Shown piece after piece: positions 23,641 through 31,246 of a DNA stretch of 46,411 nt. Origin of the DNA: JAJXWB01 sp036796555 (lineage in GTDB: Bacteria > Pseudomonadota > Alphaproteobacteria > Rhizobiales > Beijerinckiaceae). Numbering within the stretch: the stretch's first letter is position 1; each line of letters begins with the position of its first letter. The translations under genes and the position numbers were made by a program. Where the stretch lies: positions 1 to 46,411 of the forward strand of contig DAIRCS010000015.1 in assembly GCA_036796555.1 (NCBI GenBank), in the 5' to 3' direction. The notes beneath the pieces are model-generated. The model saw nothing but the letters and a program-made list of their open reading frames with translations. It had not been told where the DNA came from and ran no database searches.

Positions 23641-24286
23641 CAACGAAATGTTCGGCCAGACCGAATGCAACCTCGTGCTTTGCTCCAACGGAAACGTCAT
23701 GGACCTGAAGCCCGGCTCGCTCGGCCGCGCGGTCCCCGGCCATATCGCGGGAATCGTCGACGACAGTGGAGAACCCTTGCCGTCAGGCGTGATCGGAAAT
23801 CTGGCTTTCCGCGCTCCTGATCCCGTCATGATGCTGGAATATTGGCAGGACCCGATCGCCACGCGCGAGAAATTCGCGAAGGGCTGGTTGATCACAGGCG
23901 ATCTCGCCCAATGCGACGAGGACGGCTATTTCTGGTTTCGTGGACGCGCCGACGACGTCATCACCAGCGCGGGCTATCGCATCGGCCCGTCCGAGATCGA
24001 GGATACGCTGGGCCGCCATCCCGCCGTGGTCATGGCGGCCGTCATCGGCGCGCCAGACCCCGTGCGCACGGAATCGATCAAGGCGTTCATCGTTCTGAAA
24101 GGCGATGCGGAGCCGAGCGCGGCGCTGATGGAGGATATTCGCGATTTTGTCCGCCGACGTCTGGCAAGGCATGAAGTTCCTCACGCCATCGAATTCGTCC
24201 CGGAGCTGCCGATGACGACGACAGGAAAGATTCTGCGTCGGCAATTGCGGGAGGCCGAACGAGGCCGGAGTGCGGCAGCTTCCTGA
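23626..24286 (+). pseudogene. 3' part of an AMP-forming acyl-CoA ligase, N-terminal half missing
   Basis: About 215 C-terminal residues of an acetyl/medium-chain acyl-CoA synthetase. Motif A5 is EMFGQTECN, and A7/A8 are WLITGDLAQCDEDGYFWF and GRADDVITSAGYRIGPSEIE. The A10 loop with the catalytic Lys is TTTGKILRR. The ATP-binding P-loop and the first ~320 residues are absent. An ATG at 23648 would allow a 212-residue product, but it lacks a ribosome binding site and could not bind ATP normally. It overlaps the end of the truncated TPR frame. Confidence 0.75.
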
Positions 24287-24442
24287 GCCAGCCCCGTCGC
24301 GGGATTCCATTCTATGAAAAATACAATTTGGCGTGGAGTTTCGACGCAAGATAACCGGAATAGGTCGATCACTTCCCTGTCCGTGTCAGATCGAGAACTC
24401 CAGGCGTCTCACGCCGGACTGGTGTTGTTGTCCGGTGGATCA

Positions 24443-24814
24443 TCAGATCATCACCGAGCCGCCGTCGACCGCCAAAGTTTGGCCCGTCATGAAATCGCTA
24501 TCGGTGGAAGCGAGAAAGAGCAACGCGCCGAGTAGATCTTCGGGGAGCGCATCGCGCCGGATCGCACGGCTGACGAGATTGGCGGCATATGTGGCGCCGG
24601 ACCAATCGGCATTGTTGCGGGTATTCTCACTCATGGTGAGGCCTGGCGCGATGCAATTGACGCGGATGCCGTCGCCGTCGAGCTCGCGTGCCATGGCGCG
24701 GGTCATCGAGATCACGGCGCCCTTGCTGGCGACGTAATGCAGAAGGTTCGGCAAACCCTTGATTGCGGCGCCGGAGGCGATGTTGATCACTTTACCGTAA
24801 CCGTTGCGGCGCAT
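24443..24814 (-). pseudogene. 3' part of a short-chain dehydrogenase/reductase
   Basis: Reads from the conserved mid-protein MRRNGYGKVINIAS to the usual end LAVDGGSVMI. It includes the catalytic Tyr and Lys (YVASK) and the motif IRVNCIAPG. The N-terminal Rossmann part with the TGxxxGIG cofactor loop, about 125 residues, is missing. The frame stays open upstream to 25051, but that stretch (24815-25051) does not look like an SDR and I could not identify it. The break is abrupt, as at the TPR/ligase junction 1.2 kb away. Confidence 0.7.
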
Positions 24815-25017
24815 AGTTGGGTCATCCGAACGGCGGGCGGAAGCAATCGCTCCATCGCTACACGGAATCCATCTTCCGCCCGCATCATGAAGAACCCTGC
24901 GCCCGGCGCAGTGCTCCAGCGGCCGAATGGCGAAGCCTACCAGCGCCGCCATGGGGATAGTGTTAAGCTGAGCCGACATTCGCCACATGCCTTGAAGGGC
25001 ATCGACCGCATATTCAG

Positions 25018-25224
25018 CTACGGGGATTGTTGCGTCGCGCTCTCGGAGCATGCGCTTCTAAGAACATCGGCAGCCGCGTCTTGAGCTGATCGCAAGGATG
25101 GAAAATGCAAACCGTCGATAGCGGCGAGCATTGCGCTTGCGCCGATGAAATAGCACCCATCGTCTTCGTGCCAGACAATGCCGACGGGATGGCCATCGAC
25201 TTCAACGAAGCTTGTCGTCAGCAT
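25018..25224 (-). CDS. Small hypothetical protein, 68 residues
   Basis: Starts MLTTSFVEVDGHPVGIVWHE, followed by a pattern of short strands and a final helix (FPSLRSAQDAAADVL). I recall proteins with this VDGxPVGIV pattern as short hypotheticals in Hyphomicrobiales, without known function. An in-frame upstream start at 25272 exists. It lies between the TauD-type gene and the SDR fragment on the same strand. Confidence 0.5.
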   Translation of the reverse strand: MLTTSFVEVDGHPVGIVWHEDDGCYFIGASAMLAAIDGLHFPSLRSAQDAAADVLRSACSESATQQSP

Positions 25225-25360
25225 ACTCGCTCCCGATTCAGACGAAGGGGCCGCGCGGATCGTCTCCACCACCTCGCCGGGCAGGCAATAGAGGGCGAAG
25301 AGTGCGGCGAGCGCGCGGCGCGCCGCCTAGAAAAACTTCTGTCTCGTCACGTCGCTCGCC

Positions 25361-26272
25361 TCAGTTCAGCGCTTCGCCTTTAACCGTGATGCGATGGAGC
25401 AGGCGTCGCTGGCCGGCGTAGTCGTTGAGGGCGAGATGCCAGGTGGAGCGATTGTCCCAGATGGCGAGCGAGCCAGCCGCCCACTGGAACCGATGCGAAA
25501 ATTCCGGGCGCGCGATCTGGCTATACAGATAATTCAGCAGCGATGCGGATTCCTGCGCGGTCCAACCGTCAAACCGCAGCGTGAAGCCCGGATTGACGTA
25601 GATGCCCTTGCGGCCGGTGCGCGCATTGCGCAGCGCGACCGGATGAACGGCGTCCTGCGTGGCGAGCTCGGGGTTGAGAATGCGGCCACGCAGATCGACG
25701 GACGCGTCGATATTGCCGCCGCGCCCGAACACATGCCGGCTGGAGTGCACGGCGGACAGCCCTTCGAGCGTCTTCTGCAGCGCGGGCGAAAGGCTTTCGA
25801 AAGCCGCCTCGACGCTGGCGAAGATCGTGTCGCCGCCGATCTCGGGAACTTCGCGCGCATAAAGAAGGGAAGCCTTGGCGGGGATCTGGTCATAGCTGTG
25901 GTCCGTATGCCAGCCGCCGCCGATATTGGCTTTCTGGCCGGCTTCCTTCCGCACTTCAGCGATCTGCGGATAGCCATCCACCGCCTTGAAGAAGCGATTG
26001 ACCTCGATCTCGCCGAGGCGCTCCGCAAGAGCGATATGCGCCCTGGGATCGAGCTCCTGGTTGCGAAAGAAGAGGACGCCATGGCGGGCGAGCGCCTCTT
26101 CGAGTTCGCCGACAGCCGCCGCGCTCAGGGGACGCGACAGATCTATCTCCTCGATATAGGCGCCGACATGCGGCGACGCGCGCCGGGCCACGAAGGCGGC
26201 ATAGTCTTCATGCGCGTGGGCGATGGAAACAGGCGCCGCGACGGCCCCGTAGGCTTGCAATGTGGCGCTCAT
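25361..26272 (-). CDS. TauD/TfdA-family alpha-ketoglutarate-dependent dioxygenase
   Basis: A 303-residue non-heme iron dioxygenase. The facial triad is visible as H-x-D in GGGWHTDHSY and a distal His in DNRSTWHLALNDY, followed by the 2-oxoglutarate-binding Arg in RRLLHRITVKG. Members oxidise sulfonates (taurine), sulfate esters or aryloxyacids. It is the last gene of an operon with metY and a flavin reductase and follows the reductase by 1 base. A role in releasing sulfite from an organosulfur compound fits the neighbours; the substrate is unknown. Confidence 0.88.
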   Translation of the reverse strand: MSATLQAYGAVAAPVSIAHAHEDYAAFVARRASPHVGAYIEEIDLSRPLSAAAVGELEEALARHGVLFFRNQELDPRAHIALAERLGEIEVNRFFKAVDGYPQIAEVRKEAGQKANIGGGWHTDHSYDQIPAKASLLYAREVPEIGGDTIFASVEAAFESLSPALQKTLEGLSAVHSSRHVFGRGGNIDASVDLRGRILNPELATQDAVHPVALRNARTGRKGIYVNPGFTLRFDGWTAQESASLLNYLYSQIARPEFSHRFQWAAGSLAIWDNRSTWHLALNDYAGQRRLLHRITVKGEALN

Positions 26273-26273
26273 G

Positions 26274-26906
26274 TCAGATCCTCTGTGTCCGCAGATCGAT
26301 GATCGTCTGCCTGTTGTCGTCGGCGCGACGCGGCGATTCCGGCAGTCCGGCTACCGCGCGCACTTCGAGCGCGCTCCAGCCGATCCTGTCGTAGCCGCCC
26401 TGCGCATAGACGAGCGCGCATTGGTCCTCGCGCACGCGCGTCTCCACGACGCGCGCCGTCACTATGGCGTGGGAGTGCCGCTCGATCGTTTCTTCGATCT
26501 CGCATACGAAGGAGACGAGGGAATCGACGAGCACGGGGGGGCCGCCCGCATCCTGCCGCCAGTCGCCTTCGGCGAAACGCGCGGCGCCCTTCTGGCCGCC
26601 GCGCCCCGCGAAACTGTCGGCCACTATTTCCTGCGCTCCTGAAAGGATGTTCACCGACACGGCTGCGCCCGCCTGCAAAGCCGGGCGCGCGGATGACGTC
26701 TTGTTTACGCAGAACAGCAACGTCGGTGGATCGGCCGCGAGCGAAACGACGGAGGTCGCGGTCAAGCCGTTGCGCGCCGCGCCCTCGCCCAGCGCGATGA
26801 CGCACACGCCATGCGCGAGCGACCGCATGCCGGAGCGAAATGCATCGCGCTCCGGCGGCGCCGGCGGCCCGGACGTCACGACTGCCTCCATGGTCTGCGC
26901 CGCCAT
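26274..26906 (-). CDS. Flavin reductase domain protein (NADH:FMN oxidoreductase type)
   Basis: A 210-residue protein of the DIM6/NTAB flavin reductase family: RSLAHGVCVIALG near the N-terminus, then GLTATSVVSLAADPPTLLFCVN, the typical FMN-binding strand pattern, and a late GYDRIGW. Such proteins supply reduced flavin to two-component monooxygenases. No such monooxygenase is beside it. Its start (complement 26904-26906) lies 1 base from the metY stop and its stop lies 1 base before the dioxygenase start. Confidence 0.85.
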   Translation of the reverse strand: MAAQTMEAVVTSGPPAPPERDAFRSGMRSLAHGVCVIALGEGAARNGLTATSVVSLAADPPTLLFCVNKTSSARPALQAGAAVSVNILSGAQEIVADSFAGRGGQKGAARFAEGDWRQDAGGPPVLVDSLVSFVCEIEETIERHSHAIVTARVVETRVREDQCALVYAQGGYDRIGWSALEVRAVAGLPESPRRADDNRQTIIDLRTQRI

Positions 26907-26907
26907 G

Positions 26908-28218
26908 TCAGGCCGCAGCCTGAAGCCGCGCGGCGGAGAGCGCGCTGTCGAGATCGGCGAGAATGTCCTCGATATGCTCGATGCCGATCGACAGACGCAC
27001 ATAGCCGTCCGAAACGCCGGTCGCCAGCTGGTCTTCCGCCGACAATTGGGAATGCGTCGTGCTGGCCGGATGAATCGCAAGCGAGCGCGAGTCGCCGATG
27101 TTGGCGACGTGGTAGAGCAGTTTCAGATTGTCGATGAACTTGCGGCCGGCCGCCCGGCCTCCCGCCAGCTCGAAGCCGACGAGACCGCCGTATCCGCCTT
27201 TCAGGTAGGCGTCGGCGCGGCGGCGCGCCTCGCCCGTCTGCAGCGACGGATGAATGACGCTGCGGATCTCCGGGCGCTTCGCAAGCCAGGCGGCGACGGC
27301 GGTCGCATTTTGGGCGTGCCGCTCGATCCGCAACGGCAAGGTCTCGATTCCCTGCAGCAGCAGAAAGGCGTTGAAGGGTGAAAGCGCGGCGCCGACGTCG
27401 CGCAGCAGGGTGACGCGCGCGCGAATGATGTAGGCGATGGGGCCAAGCGGCTTGACCGCCTGCGTCCAGACCGCGCCGTGGTAGGAGGGATCGGGCGTAT
27501 TGAGCGCGGGCTGGCGCTCCGGGAATTGTTCCCAGTCGAACTTGCCGCTGTCGACGATCAGGCCGCCAATCGAATTGCCGTGGCCGCCGAGATATTTCGT
27601 CGCGGAATAGACGACAATGGCCGCGCCGTGCTCGATCGGGCGCGACAGCAGCGGCGCGGCCGTATTGTCGACGATCAGCGGAATGCCGAAGTCGCGGCCG
27701 ATGGAGGCGACCTCGGAAACAGGGAAGACCTGCAGCTTCGGATTGGGGAGTGTTTCCGCGTAATACGCCCGCGTCCGGTCGTCCGTCGCGCGGCGGAAAT
27801 TCTCGGGGTCCGAGGGGTCGACGAAGCGCGCCTCGATTCCCTGATCCCGGAGCGTATTGGCGAAAAGGTTCCAGGTCCCGCCATAGAGGTCCGTGGAGCT
27901 GACGATATTGTCGCCGGCGCGCGCCAACGTCTGGATGGCGAAGGCGGACGCCGCCTGCCCCGAGGCGAGGGCCAGCGCAGCGACGCCGCCCTCGAGCGCC
28001 GCGACGCGCTTTTCCAGCACGTCGACGGTCGGATTTCCGATACGCGTATAGATATTGCCCAGCTCTTTCAGAGCGAAGAGATTGGCGGCGTGCTCGGTGT
28101 CGTTGAACTGGTAGGACGTCGTCTGGTAGATCGGCACCGCGACTGCGCCCGTCGTCGGGTCGGCCCGCCAGCCAGCATGCAGGGCGAGCGTTTCGGGGCG
28201 TTGCGCATCGATGCTCAT
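26908..28218 (-). CDS. metY: O-acetylhomoserine sulfhydrylase
   Basis: A 436-residue PLP enzyme of the Cys/Met metabolism family: N-terminal ETLALHAGWRADPTTGAVAV, YTRIGNPTVDVLEKRVAALEGG, and the PLP lysine in YSATKYLGGHGN. Total length and the IYQTTSYQF start are those of MetY rather than MetB/MetC. It makes homocysteine from O-acetylhomoserine and sulfide. The ATG at 28218 has GGAG at 6-base spacing; an upstream in-frame ATG at 28260 lacks one. First gene of the operon with the flavin reductase and dioxygenase. Confidence 0.92.
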   Translation of the reverse strand: MSIDAQRPETLALHAGWRADPTTGAVAVPIYQTTSYQFNDTEHAANLFALKELGNIYTRIGNPTVDVLEKRVAALEGGVAALALASGQAASAFAIQTLARAGDNIVSSTDLYGGTWNLFANTLRDQGIEARFVDPSDPENFRRATDDRTRAYYAETLPNPKLQVFPVSEVASIGRDFGIPLIVDNTAAPLLSRPIEHGAAIVVYSATKYLGGHGNSIGGLIVDSGKFDWEQFPERQPALNTPDPSYHGAVWTQAVKPLGPIAYIIRARVTLLRDVGAALSPFNAFLLLQGIETLPLRIERHAQNATAVAAWLAKRPEIRSVIHPSLQTGEARRRADAYLKGGYGGLVGFELAGGRAAGRKFIDNLKLLYHVANIGDSRSLAIHPASTTHSQLSAEDQLATGVSDGYVRLSIGIEHIEDILADLDSALSAARLQAAA

Positions 28219-28579
28219 GATCGCTCCATCGGTTCGTTTCTGGAGCCCGAATGTCATCATGTATGATCCTAATAGTCGATAATTCAGATGTACTAACTTT
28301 CACGACGCCAACGCAGTTTTGTTCCCTTTGCAGCGAACGCGGGACAACAAACTTTCCCGACGTCGTCTGGACCCCGCGAGATGGTTCGGATCGTCCGGGT
28401 GTCGCAGCGCTCTTGGGAAGAAATACTGCTCTTTCCGGCCATTTGTAGAAGCAGCATTCTGGCCTTCCGCCAGGCAAAGGCGCATTCCTGCCAAATTTCA
28501 GGAATCTCTCATTTTCAGATGCTTCCAACAGAATTCGGATGTTAGATCGGGATGAAACCCCGCTTTGCCGGACACGCCC
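28219..28579. other. Intergenic region between metY and the cys remnant operon
   Basis: About 360 bases, more A/T-rich than its surroundings. It holds the metY leader (about 28219-28330) with a small inverted repeat ATCAT-GT-ATGAT at 28256-28267 that may be an operator. I checked the leader for a SAM-II riboswitch, common before met genes in this order, and did not see its conserved core. No convincing gene is present. Confidence 0.35.
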
Positions 28580-28741
28580 ATGCGGATTGCCGAAACGCTC
28601 AGGAACTGGATCGCTTCGATCGCGGCCGCTCTTTCCGATCATGCGCTCTGGAATCACGAGCCGCTACCGCTCGATGAAGCGACGCGCGCCGCCTATCTCG
28701 ACGACATCATCTATCTCGCCCTGATCATGCCTCACGCATGA
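28580..28741 (+). CDS. Small ORF, 53 residues, upstream of the cysK remnant
   Basis: ATG at 28580, stop at 28739-28741. The peptide begins MRIAETLRNWIASIAAALSD and ends YLDDIIYLALIMPHA, with two amphipathic helices and balanced composition. No good ribosome binding site precedes it. It ends 44 bases before the cysK fragment on the same strand and may be an old operon member. No family recognised. Confidence 0.35.
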   Translation: MRIAETLRNWIASIAAALSDHALWNHEPLPLDEATRAAYLDDIIYLALIMPHA

Positions 28742-28785
28742 TCCGAAATATGTCTATTCGATCTATAGATTTTTTGGAGATATTC

Positions 28786-29043
28786 ATGCTCGCCTGGTTC
28801 GAAGACAACGTCCATTCGATCGGCCGCACGCCGCTCGTGCGCCTCAACCGTGTGATCGACGGCGCGAAGGCTGTCATGCTTGCGAAGATAGAGCGCCGCA
28901 AGCTCCTGATCGCTTTCGGCGCCAGGCTCGTCCTCACCGCGGGGGCGAAGGGCATGTCGGGCGCGATCGCCCGGGCGGAAGAACGCTATTTGTCATCCGT
29001 TCTGTTCGAAGGCTTGTTCGACGCGCGGGGCATTGCCGCGTGA
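28786..29043 (+). pseudogene. cysK: Cysteine synthase remnant: three pieces fused in frame after two internal deletions
   Basis: An 85-residue open frame with GGAG before the ATG, made of three parts of CysK (normally about 320 residues). Residues 1-36 are the N-terminus (SIGRTPLVRLNRV to AKIE). Residues 37-66 correspond to the segment around residue 100-130 of E. coli CysK (RRKLLIAFGARLVLT, GAKGMSGAIARAEE). Residues 67-85 are the C-terminal end (RYLSSVLFEGLF). Both deletions keep the frame and join at short similar sequences (IE-R and EE-R). The PLP lysine and most substrate-binding residues are gone, so it cannot be a cysteine synthase. Its stop overlaps the cysE start (GTGA), which may be why the frame is kept. 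Confidence 0.85.
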
Positions 29044-29987
29044 GGGCGCATACCGAGGTACAGGCGAGCGGCGGCGCGACATGGCGACTGGATGTCATCG
29101 CGGCGGAGCTGAAAGGGCTTCGCGCGATCTCGCAGAAGCGCCGCTATCGTGGCCGTCCCCTGCCGGAAATGCCTTCGCGCGAGGCAGTCGCGCGCATCGT
29201 CGAAGATTTCGTCGGCGCGCTCTACCCGCGCCATTTCGGACCCGCGGCCCTGCGGCCGGACGCGATAGAGGAATACGTCGGCGCGACGATTGATCGCGCG
29301 CTGCGCGCCTTGTTGCAGCAGGTCCGCCGCGAGTTGCATCTCGCCGAGGTGGTCGAAGGCCGCGCCCGCGGCGAACTTGAAGGCCGCGCCGGCGAGATCG
29401 TCGCCGCCTTCGCGCACGATTTGCCGCGTATACGCGCGCTGCTCGACAGCGATATTCGCGCGGCCTTCGACGGCGACCCCGCGGCCAGAAGCCTCGACGA
29501 GGTCGTCTTTTGCTATCCGGGCGTAGCCGCCATCATCCGGCACCGCGTCGCGCACAGCCTCTACAGGCTCGACGCTCCACTGCTTGCCCGCATCATCGCG
29601 GAACTCTCGCACAGCCAGACCGGCATCGATATCCATCCCGGCGCCGAGATCGGCGAAAGCTTCTTCATCGATCATGGCACCGGCGTCGTAATCGGCGAGA
29701 CCGCGCGGATCGGCAAGCGCGTACGGCTCTATCAGGCCGTCACGCTGGGCGCCAAGCGGTTCGAAGTCGACGCGGCCGGCGCCGTCGTCAAGGGCGGCCC
29801 GCGCCATCCGATTATCGAGGACGAAGTCGTGATCTATGCCGGCGCGACCGTGCTCGGGCGCGTGACCATCGGTCGCGGCGCCTCGATCGGCGGCGGCGTC
29901 TGGCTGACGCAAAGCGTGGCGCCGGGCGCAATCGTCACCCAGGCCAAGGCGCGGGCTGAAAGCTTCGACGACGGCGCCGGCATCTAG
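29040..29987 (+). CDS. cysE: Serine O-acetyltransferase
   Basis: A 315-residue enzyme making O-acetylserine for cysteine synthesis. The N-terminal helical domain is followed by a left-handed beta-helix of hexapeptide repeats. Active-site region: SHSQTGIDIHPGAEIGESFF then IDHGTGVVIGETARIG and LYQAVTLGAK, with the catalytic His/Asp pattern of CysE. It starts with GTG overlapping the stop of the cysK remnant by 4 bases, so it relies on translation through that remnant. It appears intact; the C-terminus RAESFDDGAGI is shortened or altered where it meets the sufS remnant on the other strand. Confidence 0.9.
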   Translation: MRAHTEVQASGGATWRLDVIAAELKGLRAISQKRRYRGRPLPEMPSREAVARIVEDFVGALYPRHFGPAALRPDAIEEYVGATIDRALRALLQQVRRELHLAEVVEGRARGELEGRAGEIVAAFAHDLPRIRALLDSDIRAAFDGDPAARSLDEVVFCYPGVAAIIRHRVAHSLYRLDAPLLARIIAELSHSQTGIDIHPGAEIGESFFIDHGTGVVIGETARIGKRVRLYQAVTLGAKRFEVDAAGAVVKGGPRHPIIEDEVVIYAGATVLGRVTIGRGASIGGGVWLTQSVAPGAIVTQAKARAESFDDGAGI

Positions 29988-30300
29988 CCGGCGCTTCAGC
30001 GTCGCAACGAGCGCGTCGATATCCCCGCAGGTGTCATGGAAGGCGAGCGAAGGCCGCACCGTCGCCTCCAGGTCGAATCGCCACAGGATTGACTGCGCGC
30101 AATGATGGCCCGGGCGCACGGCGATGCCCTGGCGATGAAGCGCCTTGCCGACCTCCTGCGTGTCGTGGCCCTCGAGCACGAAGGAGAGCAGCTCGCCTTC
30201 TCGCGCGCCGTGCCGGTCATGCGCAGGGCGAGGACGGTCCACATGCGCTCGGTCGCATACGCCAGCAGGTCGTGTTCGTAGGCGGCGATGCTATCCATGC
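29979..30300 (-). pseudogene. C-terminal remnant of a SufS-type cysteine desulfurase, frameshifted
   Basis: The first part (30300 to about 30200) reads GMDSIAAYEHDLLAYATERM and GTAREKA in one frame. After a shift near 30200 the next frame continues SFVLEGHDTQEVGKALHRQG, RPGHHCAQ (with the persulfide Cys loop) and ATVRPSLAFHDT. The end runs into the cysE 3' end without its own stop. The first ~280 residues, including the PLP lysine, are missing. A cysK-cysE-sufS group would be a sensible ancestral cluster. Confidence 0.7.
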
Positions 30301-30435
30301 CGCGAGTTCGCGCTATGCACGAGGCGAACGAGCATCGCGTCGGCGAGCGTGAGGACGGGAAGCGACGCTTTGCCAATTGTGGCAGACGCCGGTGACGCGA
30401 TCTTCGCTGCTGGCCAATCCTGCTCGATCGGCGAG

Positions 30436-31227
30436 TCATGCCAGCCAGCGCTTGCGGCGCCGATAATGCTTGACTGCGTGATAATCGACTCGCTTGCCAC
30501 CCGAGAGATACGCCTCCTGAATGTCGGGATTGGCGCGCAAGGCCTCAGCCGTGCCGCTCATGACGATTCGACCTTGTTCGATCAGATACGCGGAGCGCAC
30601 GAGATCAAGCGCTGCGACCGCGTTCTGCTCGACCAGCAGAACGGCGACGCCGGATTCGGCGTTAATGCGGCGGACAATGTCGAAAATCTCGTCGACGAGG
30701 AACGGCGCAAGCCCGAGGCTCGGTTCATCCAGCAGGATAAGCTTCGGCTCGGTCATGAGCGCACGGGCGATTGCGAGCATCTGCTGCTCGCCGCCGGAGA
30801 GATAGCCGGCCTTTGCGCTTGCGCGTTCCGCCAGGCGCGGGAACAGCGCGAACATCTCATCCATGCGACGCGCCACCTTGATGCGATCCCGATGCATCGT
30901 CGTCGCCGCCAAAAGGTTTTCAGCGGGCGTCAGGTGCTCGAAGACGCGCCGGCCTTCCAGCACATGCACGAGGCCGCGCCGTACGCGTTCCGGCGGATCG
31001 AGCGCAAGCACATCCTTGCCCCCAAGAGTCGCCTGCCCGCGCGAAACCTCGCCGCGTTCGGCGCGCAACAGGCCGCTGATCGCCTTCAGAACCGTGCTCT
31101 TACCGGCCCCGTTCGCGCCGAGCAGCGCGACGAGGCCGGATTCCGGCACCTCGATCGAAACGCCTTTGACCGCAAGAAACACACTGTCATAGACGACTTC
31201 GATATTGTTGAGCGTCAGAAGCGACAT
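30436..31227 (-). CDS. livF: Branched-chain amino acid-type ABC transporter, ATP-binding protein LivF
   Basis: A 263-residue ABC ATPase with Walker A LGANGAGKST, signature YLSGGEQQMLAIARAL and Walker B LILLDEPSLGLAP. The LivF mark LVEQNAVAAL follows. The C-terminus has an unusual basic tail (KHYRRRKRWLA). Last gene of the transporter operon, 19 bases after the binding-protein gene. Given the acyl-CoA ligase in the same operon, the substrate is more likely a carboxylic acid than an amino acid. Confidence 0.92.
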   Translation of the reverse strand: MSLLTLNNIEVVYDSVFLAVKGVSIEVPESGLVALLGANGAGKSTVLKAISGLLRAERGEVSRGQATLGGKDVLALDPPERVRRGLVHVLEGRRVFEHLTPAENLLAATTMHRDRIKVARRMDEMFALFPRLAERASAKAGYLSGGEQQMLAIARALMTEPKLILLDEPSLGLAPFLVDEIFDIVRRINAESGVAVLLVEQNAVAALDLVRSAYLIEQGRIVMSGTAEALRANPDIQEAYLSGGKRVDYHAVKHYRRRKRWLA

Positions 31228-31246
31228 TGCGCGCCTAATGTTGCGG

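Noticed and set aside
28219..28330. SAM-II riboswitch before metY
   Set aside because: The expected conserved core with its pseudoknot-forming strand was not found in the leader.
26876..28657. Minus-strand frame of 593 codons overlapping metY
   Set aside because: Out of frame with MetY and Arg-rich; metY in the neighbouring frame has all PLP-enzyme motifs.
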